Position numbers and translations under genes: made by a program. A stretch of DNA of 64,000 bases, taken from Kineosporiaceae bacterium (GTDB lineage: Bacteria > Actinomycetota > Actinomycetes > Actinomycetales > Kineosporiaceae). Positions 58,533 through 64,000 of this stretch are shown here, one piece after another (the first letter of the stretch is position 1; each line of letters opens with the position of its first letter). The stretch lies in NCBI GenBank assembly GCA_016713225.1, contig JADJPO010000004.1, forward strand, positions 474,190-538,189. Direction: 5' to 3'. Below the pieces are notes generated by a model that worked only from the letters and a program-made list of their open reading frames with translations, did not search any database and was not told the DNA's origin.

Positions 58533-60002
58533 GTGGACCAGGCCGTTGCGCTGACCGAACCCGACGACCCGCCACGCATCCGCCACGTCATCGACCTGGC
58601 CACACCCCTGAGCGATCTGCCGCTGCGCGAGCCCTTCTTCCTGCCCGCCGATCTCACCATCGCCCAGGCTGCCGCGGCCATGCGGCGCTCCCGAGTCAGT
58701 TCGGCCCTGATCCGTGGCGCCGAACCACGGCAGCTGGGCATCGTGACCAGCACCGACCTACGCGACCGGGTGCTCGCGGAGTCCTCCACCCCCGACGATC
58801 TCGACGCGGGCAGTCCGGTCGCCTCGGCGGTCACCTGGAACGTGCGCAGCGCACCGTCGACCGCCCCGGTGTCCGTCGCCCTGCTGATGATGCTCGACGA
58901 AGGCTTCCGGCACGTGCCCGTCACCCGGGACGGCGAGGTGATCGGCCTGGTCTCCTCCAGTGACATCCTGCGCCACCAGGCCCATCCACCGATGCTGCTG
59001 CTCGCCCGGATCCACTCCCTGAGCAGCTTGGACGCCGTGCGTGACTACCCCGCCGAGGTTGCCGCGGCGGCCCGCTCGATGATGGACGACGGCCTGGCGG
59101 CGATCCGGATCTCACGCATCGTGGCCGGCCTGAACGACGCTCTGACGATCCGGCTGATCGAGCTGGCCCAGGCCGACCTCGGGCCGGCGCCGTGCGAATT
59201 CGCCTGGCTCTCGCTGGGCTCGGCCGGGCGTCTGGAACAGAACCTGCTCACCGATCAGGACAACGCCCTGGTCTACGCGGACTGCGCCTCGGATGAGGAG
59301 GAGGACCAGGCCCGGGTCTACTTCGGCGCGCTGGCCGCCCGCGTCAACGACGGGCTCACCCGAGCCGGCTTCCCGCCCTGCCCGGGTGGGTTCATGGCGA
59401 CGAACTGGTGCCTGCCGCTGACCAGCTGGGTGCGTGAACTGCGCAACCTGATCCGTGCGCCGGCCCCGGATGCCCTGGTCGAGGCGGCTGTGTTCCTCGA
59501 CTTCCGGGTCGCGCACGGCACCCTGGATGTGACCTCGATGGACGACGTCCTGCTGAGCGCCAACGGCACGCCGCGCTTCATGGTCGCGCTGTCCAGTACG
59601 GCCGGCAGCTTTCCCCCACCGTTGCGCTCCTTCGGCCGGGTACGCACCGATGGCGGCTATCTCGACCTGAAGCGGTACGGGCTGTACGCCCTGGTGATCC
59701 TGGCCCGGATCTATGCCATGGAGTGCGCTTCACCGGCCCGGGCCACCATCGACCGGCTGAACGACGCCGCCGCACACCACGTCGTGGGCGAGTCCACCGC
59801 GCGCGAGCTCGCCGACGTCTACGAGTACCTCCTACAGCTTCGTCTGCGCGCACAGCTGCATCGCATCGAGGCGGGTGACGAACCCGACAACCGGATCTGC
59901 TATGACGAACTCACGGGTCTCGAACAGAGCCGGTTGCGCGACTGCCTGCGCAGGCTGTCCACGATCCAGAAGGCGACCGCGGCTCGGCTGAGCAGCCCCT
60001 AG
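58533..60002 (+). CDS. CBS-domain DUF294 nucleotidyltransferase-like protein
   Basis: A 489-residue cytoplasmic protein. A CBS pair (about 25-150) binds an adenine nucleotide. The DUF294 nucleotidyltransferase-like domain follows, with LGSAGRLEQNLLTDQDNALVY, the G-S-x-G-R...D-x-D pattern of GlnD-type enzymes, then a C-terminal DUF294 helical domain. Homologues sit beside solute-symporter or kinase genes in many bacteria, as here just ahead of the SLC5-kinase fusion. It may be a regulatory nucleotidyltransferase of that system. GTG start at 58533; the next gene begins 14 bases after. Confidence 0.88.
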   Translation: MDQAVALTEPDDPPRIRHVIDLATPLSDLPLREPFFLPADLTIAQAAAAMRRSRVSSALIRGAEPRQLGIVTSTDLRDRVLAESSTPDDLDAGSPVASAVTWNVRSAPSTAPVSVALLMMLDEGFRHVPVTRDGEVIGLVSSSDILRHQAHPPMLLLARIHSLSSLDAVRDYPAEVAAAARSMMDDGLAAIRISRIVAGLNDALTIRLIELAQADLGPAPCEFAWLSLGSAGRLEQNLLTDQDNALVYADCASDEEEDQARVYFGALAARVNDGLTRAGFPPCPGGFMATNWCLPLTSWVRELRNLIRAPAPDALVEAAVFLDFRVAHGTLDVTSMDDVLLSANGTPRFMVALSSTAGSFPPPLRSFGRVRTDGGYLDLKRYGLYALVILARIYAMECASPARATIDRLNDAAAHHVVGESTARELADVYEYLLQLRLRAQLHRIEAGDEPDNRICYDELTGLEQSRLRDCLRRLSTIQKATAARLSSP

Positions 60003-60015
60003 AGGAGGTGCCGGA

Positions 60016-60210
60016 GTGAACCATCGCGCGCGGACCGCGCGGCTGACCGCCGTGGGGGTCCTGGCGTTCCTGCTGCTGAACTACCCCCTGCTCTCGGTAG
60101 CCGATCATGAGCACCGAGTGTTCGGCGTCCCGGTGCTGTGGTTGTACCTGTTCGGGGTCTGGAGCGTGCTGATCCTGGTGTTGCGGGCCATCGTCCGCCG
60201 GACGGAGTGA
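60016..60210 (+). CDS. Small two-helix membrane protein paired with SLC5-type kinase
   Basis: A 64-residue protein with helices at about 10-27 (VGVLAFLLLNYPLLSV) and 38-58 (VPVLWLYLFGVWSVLILVL), ending in RRTE. GGAGGTG precedes the GTG start. It is three bases ahead of the large transporter-kinase gene, so a co-assembled subunit is likely. Small membrane partners are common beside SSS-family symporters (DUF485/DUF4212/DUF3311 types); which type this belongs to is not certain. Confidence 0.8.
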   Translation: MNHRARTARLTAVGVLAFLLLNYPLLSVADHEHRVFGVPVLWLYLFGVWSVLILVLRAIVRRTE

Positions 60211-60212
60211 TC

Positions 60213-63047
60213 ATGGCCGGCTGGCTGATGATCGCGGTGTCCGCCGTCTACCTGGGCACGCTGTTCGCCATCGCCTACTGGGGTGACCGGCGCGCCGATG
60301 GCGGGCGCAGCGTGATCTCGAGCGGCGGCGTCTACGCCCTCTCACTCGCCGTCTACGCGACGTCCTGGACCTTCTACGGCAGTGTCGGACGCGCCGCGGG
60401 CACCGGCGCCGGCTTCCTGCCGATCTACCTCGGGCCGACGATCATGGCGGCGTTCTGGTGGTTCGTGCTGCGCGCGATGATCCGCACCAGCAAGCGGCAC
60501 CGGATCACCTCACTGGCCGACCTGGTGGCGCATCGCTACGGCAACAGCGCCGTGCTCGGCGCCCTGGTGACCGTGATCGCGATGGTCGGCATCGTGCCCT
60601 ACATCGCGCTGCAGCTGAAGGCGGTCTCGGACACCTTCACCGTGTTGAACACCGGCACCCTGAGCCGGGTCGCGACCGAGACCACCCCGGTGTTGCAGGA
60701 CACCGCGCTGTACGTCGCGTTGTTCCTGGCCGCCTTCACCATCCTGTTCGGCACCCGGCATCTGGACGCCAGCGAACGCCACGAGGGCATGGTCGCCGCC
60801 ATCGCCCTGGAGTCGATCGTCAAGCTGATCGCGTTCCTGGGGATCGGCCTGTTCGTCACCTTCAGCCTGTTCGACGGACCCGGTGACCTGTTCGCTCGGG
60901 CAGCCGCCAACCCCGAGACCGCCAAGCTGTTCACCCTCGACCAGGTCGGTTACGGCAGCTGGTTCTGGCTGACCGTGCTGTCGATGTTCGCGATCCTCTT
61001 CCTGCCGCGCCAATTCCAGGTGGCCGTGGTCGAGAACGTCAACGAGAAGCACCTCGACACCGCGGTCTGGTTGTTCCCGCTCTACCTGTTGGCGATCAAT
61101 CTCTTCGTGTTGCCCATCGCCATCGCCGGCATGCTCACCTTCGACGGGCAGGGCGTCGGCGCGGTGAACCCCGACACCTTCGTGCTGGCCCTGCCCCTGA
61201 ACGCGGACCATCCGGGCGTGGCACTGATGGTGTTCGTCGGCGGCCTGTCGGCCGCCACAGGCATGGTGATCGTCGAGACCATCGCGTTGGCGACGATGGT
61301 CTCGAACTCGGTCGTCGTCCCGGCCCTGTTGTGGTTCGAGCGACGCCGGCCCCACCCTCGCGGCCTCCAGCCGGCGCAGACGGCCGGGCTGCCGTTGGCG
61401 AGCTTCGGCTACTCCGGAGACCTGGGCCGCCTGGTGCTGTGGATCCGGCGGAGCACCATCGTCGGTCTGCTGCTGCTCGGCTACGCCTACTTCCGCATCG
61501 CCGGTGAGGGCCCGGCCCTGGTCTCGATCGGCCTGGTCTCCTTCGCTGCCGTCGCCCAGTTCGCCCCCGCCGTCCTGGGTGGTCTGATGTGGCGGGGCGG
61601 CACCCGCAACGGGGCGCTGAGCGGGTTGCTGGCCGGGTTCGCGGTCTGGATCTACTGCCTGCTGCTGCCGACCTTCGCCCGTTCCGGCTGGTTGCCGACC
61701 AGCCTGCTGGACGAGGGTCCCTGGGGTATCGAGGCCCTGCGGCCCGGCCACCTGCTCTGGCTGCAGGGCATGGACGAGCTGAGCCACGGCATGTTCTGGA
61801 GCATGTTGCTCAACATCGGGCTCTACGTGGCGGTCTCGCTGGGACATCGACCCGGCGACCGCAAGGGCAAGGCGCCCAAGACCACCGTGACGGTGGCGGC
61901 AGTCGGCAACGGCCACGAGTCCATCACCACCCTGAGCGACCTCAACGACGCCGACGAGGCCCGGGTGTCGGTCCTCGAGCTGCAGGCGCTGCTGCAGCGC
62001 TTCCTCGGCACCGACGCCGCCAAGGAGGTGCTCGACGAGTACCTGAAGGAGCGTGAGGCGAGATCACCACTGGCCGGCAGCCGGGTGGCGGACGGCGAGC
62101 TGGTGCGCCACGTCGAGATCCTGCTGTCGGGTGCCGTCGGCACCACGTCGGCACGGGTCATGGTCGCCTCGGTGGTCAACAACGACTCCCCGCTGTGGGT
62201 CGACGACGTGATGGACATCCTCGACGAGGCCTCGCAGGTGCTGGCCTACAGCCGCGAGCTGGAGAAGAAGTCCGAGGAGCTGCAACGGGCCACCGAAGAC
62301 CTGCGCGAGGCCAATGAGCGGCTGCGTGAACTCGACGTGCTGAAGGACGAGTTCGTCTCGTCGGTCTCGCACGAGCTGCGCACGCCGTTGACCTCGATCC
62401 GGGCGTTGTCGGAGATCCTGCTGGACAACCTCGACCTGCCCAGCGAGGAGCGCGGCAAGTACCTGCGCATCGTGGTGGACGAGACCGAGCGACTCACCCG
62501 GTTGATCAACCAGATCCTCGATATCTCCAAGCTGGCCTCCGGGGCGGTCGACTGGCAGATCACCGATGTGGACCTCATCGGAGTGGTCGAGGATGCGGCC
62601 ATGTCCTGCGAGCAGTTGTTCACCAAGCGCGGGGCTCACCTGGCGGTATCGGTTCCGCCCTACGTGCCGTGCGTGCCGGTGGACCGGGACCGGATCATGC
62701 AAGTCGTGATCAACCTGCTCTCGAACGCCTCGAAGTTCTGTGCCACGGACGGCGCGGTATCCATGCGGCTGAGCGTCGAACACGACACGCTACGGGTGGA
62801 TGTGACCGATGATGGCGAGGGAATTCCCGAGGCCGATCAAGAGCGCATCTTCGAGCGGTTCCAACAGGTCAAGGGGTCCGGCGCGGCGCCGCAGGGAACC
62901 GGCTTGGGGCTACCCATCAGTCGCGAGATCGTGCTGCACTTCGGCGGACAGTTATGGGTTCGCAGCACGCCCAGGCATGGCGCAACGTTCACGTTCACGG
63001 TACCTATGAAGCCGGTACCCACCGGTCGCGCAGTGGAGGCACGATGA
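60213..63047 (+). CDS. SLC5-type sodium:solute symporter fused to histidine kinase (CbrA-like)
   Basis: About 944 residues. The first 560 form roughly 13 transmembrane helices of a sodium/solute symporter (AYWGDRRADGGRS, YATSWTFYGSVG, LPRQFQVAVVENVNEKHLDTA). A linker with a STAC-like segment (SVLELQALLQRFLGTDAAKEVLDEYLKE) and a coiled coil lead to the kinase core: H720 in SVSHELRTPL, N-box NLLSNASKF, DDGEGIPE and GTGLGLPISREI. All kinase boxes are intact. It probably senses a transported carboxylate or amino acid and phosphorylates the response regulator whose ATG overlaps its stop. Confidence 0.93.
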   Translation: MAGWLMIAVSAVYLGTLFAIAYWGDRRADGGRSVISSGGVYALSLAVYATSWTFYGSVGRAAGTGAGFLPIYLGPTIMAAFWWFVLRAMIRTSKRHRITSLADLVAHRYGNSAVLGALVTVIAMVGIVPYIALQLKAVSDTFTVLNTGTLSRVATETTPVLQDTALYVALFLAAFTILFGTRHLDASERHEGMVAAIALESIVKLIAFLGIGLFVTFSLFDGPGDLFARAAANPETAKLFTLDQVGYGSWFWLTVLSMFAILFLPRQFQVAVVENVNEKHLDTAVWLFPLYLLAINLFVLPIAIAGMLTFDGQGVGAVNPDTFVLALPLNADHPGVALMVFVGGLSAATGMVIVETIALATMVSNSVVVPALLWFERRRPHPRGLQPAQTAGLPLASFGYSGDLGRLVLWIRRSTIVGLLLLGYAYFRIAGEGPALVSIGLVSFAAVAQFAPAVLGGLMWRGGTRNGALSGLLAGFAVWIYCLLLPTFARSGWLPTSLLDEGPWGIEALRPGHLLWLQGMDELSHGMFWSMLLNIGLYVAVSLGHRPGDRKGKAPKTTVTVAAVGNGHESITTLSDLNDADEARVSVLELQALLQRFLGTDAAKEVLDEYLKEREARSPLAGSRVADGELVRHVEILLSGAVGTTSARVMVASVVNNDSPLWVDDVMDILDEASQVLAYSRELEKKSEELQRATEDLREANERLRELDVLKDEFVSSVSHELRTPLTSIRALSEILLDNLDLPSEERGKYLRIVVDETERLTRLINQILDISKLASGAVDWQITDVDLIGVVEDAAMSCEQLFTKRGAHLAVSVPPYVPCVPVDRDRIMQVVINLLSNASKFCATDGAVSMRLSVEHDTLRVDVTDDGEGIPEADQERIFERFQQVKGSGAAPQGTGLGLPISREIVLHFGGQLWVRSTPRHGATFTFTVPMKPVPTGRAVEAR

Positions 63048-63409
63048 CGCAGGTTCTGATCGTCGACGACGAGCCCAACATCGTGATCTCGCTGGACTTC
63101 CTGATGAAGCAGCAGGGCTATACGACGACGACAGCGGGTGACGGGCGGGCAGCCCTGACCGAGGCCGACCGTGTCAAGCCCGACCTGGTGCTGCTCGACA
63201 TCACGCTGCCCGAGCTCGACGGGTTCCAGGTCTGTGAGCAGTTGCGCACCGGCCACGGCGACCACATGAAGATCATCATGTTGACCGCTCGCGGCCGCGA
63301 GGCCGAGGTCGCCAAGGGGCTCGCCCTGGGGGCGAACGCCTACCTGACCAAGCCGTTCTCGACCCGTGAGCTGGTGGAGAAGGTGCACGAGCTGCTCGGG
63401 GACGGCTGA
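63044..63409 (+). CDS. Receiver-only response regulator
   Basis: A 121-residue CheY-like receiver with D8, D9 and phosphoacceptor D52 (LVLLDITLPELDGF), the conserved Thr in IIMLTARG and Lys in LTKPFS. There is no output domain, so it acts by protein contact or phosphorelay. Its start overlaps the kinase stop (ATGA), and its stop overlaps the next start (TGATG), so three genes are translationally linked. It is the obvious partner of the transporter-kinase. Confidence 0.93.
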   Translation: MTQVLIVDDEPNIVISLDFLMKQQGYTTTTAGDGRAALTEADRVKPDLVLLDITLPELDGFQVCEQLRTGHGDHMKIIMLTARGREAEVAKGLALGANAYLTKPFSTRELVEKVHELLGDG

Positions 63410-64000
63410 TGACTCTCGCCGTTGCGCTGGCCGCCGCCGCGATCGTGGCGGGCCTGGCCTATCTCGCCTGGGGACGCCTGGCGCGCGCGATCACCCGGTT
63501 GGCGGCCGACACCGTCCTGATCGCCACGGTGAACCCGTCGCTGCGTCCGGCGCCCACCGGGCCCGCACCGTTACGGGCCCTCACCGAGGCCGTCAACCAG
63601 CTCGCCGATCGCTATCAGCGCGAACAGAGCGACGTCACCGCCCGCATCGCCGAGGCCAACCGAGACCTGGAACGCGAGCGCACCCGGCTCGCCGTCCTGA
63701 TGTCGGAGCTCACCGTGGCGGTGCTGGTGTGCACCATCGACGGGCGGATCCTGCTCTACAACGCCGCCGCGCGGCAGCTGCTCGAGACGGGCGAGGGAGG
63801 CTGGAACACCCAGGTCGGGTTGGGCCGCTCGGTGTTCACCATCCTCGATTCCTCGATGGTCACGTATGCCCTGGAACGGCTCGAGACCAGCGGTGCAGCG
63901 AGTTCCCACCCGGTGGCCACGATGCACCGGGGCCGCCTACTGCGCGCCCAGATCGCCCCGGTGCGGGTCGGGGACGACGACGCCAGCGGCTTCGTGGTCA
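63409..64000 (+). CDS. Membrane-anchored PAS-domain protein, truncated by window end
   Basis: At least 197 residues from ATG 63409. An N-terminal transmembrane helix (VALAAAAIVAGLAYLAWGRL) is followed by a HAMP- or linker-like coiled region (QLADRYQREQSDVTARIAEANRDLERERTRL) and a PAS domain starting VLMSELTVAVLVCTIDGRILLYNAAARQLL. The frame is still open at 64000. In similar clusters with a DUF294 protein and a symporter-kinase, the last gene is a PAS plus DEDD exonuclease (DNA polymerase III epsilon-like) protein; that this one carries such a domain beyond the window is a guess. Confidence 0.8.
   Translation, partial: MTLAVALAAAAIVAGLAYLAWGRLARAITRLAADTVLIATVNPSLRPAPTGPAPLRALTEAVNQLADRYQREQSDVTARIAEANRDLERERTRLAVLMSELTVAVLVCTIDGRILLYNAAARQLLETGEGGWNTQVGLGRSVFTILDSSMVTYALERLETSGAASSHPVATMHRGRLLRAQIAPVRVGDDDASGFVV

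Noticed and set aside
1..64000. tRNA, rRNA, insertion sequences, prophage or biosynthetic gene cluster
   Set aside because: I found no tRNA-like cloverleaf, rRNA, transposase, integrase, phage structural gene or PKS/NRPS gene by reading; the palindromes have no associated transposase here. A dedicated scan could still find a short RNA gene.

Overview
The window is a dense, very GC-rich stretch of an actinobacterial chromosome. Indicators are the acyl-CoA carboxylase epsilon subunit, an ECF sigma factor with an RskA-type anti-sigma factor, a Rv1264-type adenylate cyclase, an actinobacterial DUF222/HNH gene behind a mycobacterial-type SOS box, GTG starts and apparently leaderless promoters. I cannot fix the genus. 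I see no rRNA, tRNA, CRISPR array, insertion sequence or prophage.

Layout. 0-5 kb: an ECF sigma factor with an anti-sigma factor split over two overlapping frames; enoyl-CoA hydratase; a PH-domain membrane protein in an operon with a class III adenylate cyclase; a HalD/BesD-like Fe/2-oxoglutarate oxygenase. 5-9.8 kb: biotin ligase, carboxyltransferase beta subunit and epsilon subunit, then two unrecognised genes. 9.8-18.2 kb: exported proteins (CopC, an FG-GAP lipoprotein), a Gfo/Idh/MocA oxidoreductase, MprF and a divergent PadR gene. 18.2-29.5 kb: a NUDIX and a YdeI gene, then a coherent formamide/formate block. This block has fdsG-fdsB-fdsA for an NAD-dependent molybdenum formate dehydrogenase, with a delta-subunit domain fused to FdsA. 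It also has a LysR regulator, a divergent fmdB-amiS/ureI-fmdA operon, a second tiny FmdB-like protein and fdhD. Together they would import formamide, hydrolyse it to ammonia and formate, and oxidise formate to CO2 with NADH formation.

29.6-36 kb: acyl-CoA synthetase, a DUF4921 GalT-like protein, Maf, a GGDEF-EAL protein and an AbiEi/DUF559 protein. 36.3-43.3 kb: a second carboxyltransferase with an acyl-CoA dehydrogenase and a divergent MerR regulator; an EEP-fold membrane protein; thioredoxin behind a CsoR-like operator; and a biotin carboxylase/BCCP subunit that could serve both carboxyltransferases. 43.4-48.5 kb: two tandem exported paralogues, a flavodoxin-like protein, an Lpd-like quinone reductase, gamma-glutamylcyclotransferase and purine nucleoside phosphorylase. 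48.6-54.3 kb: a five-gene operon of an ABC importer plus a metallophosphoesterase. 54.4-58.4 kb: a frameshifted HNH gene behind an SOS box, and phosphomannomutase. 58.5-64 kb: a CBS/DUF294 protein, a small membrane protein, an SLC5-transporter/histidine-kinase fusion, a receiver-only response regulator and a PAS-containing membrane protein cut by the window end.

A second theme is long, nearly perfect palindromes between genes. At least two sequence families recur (three copies of one, two full copies plus a half of another), and there are further single examples. They look like more than ordinary terminators, because unrelated loci share the same stem sequence.
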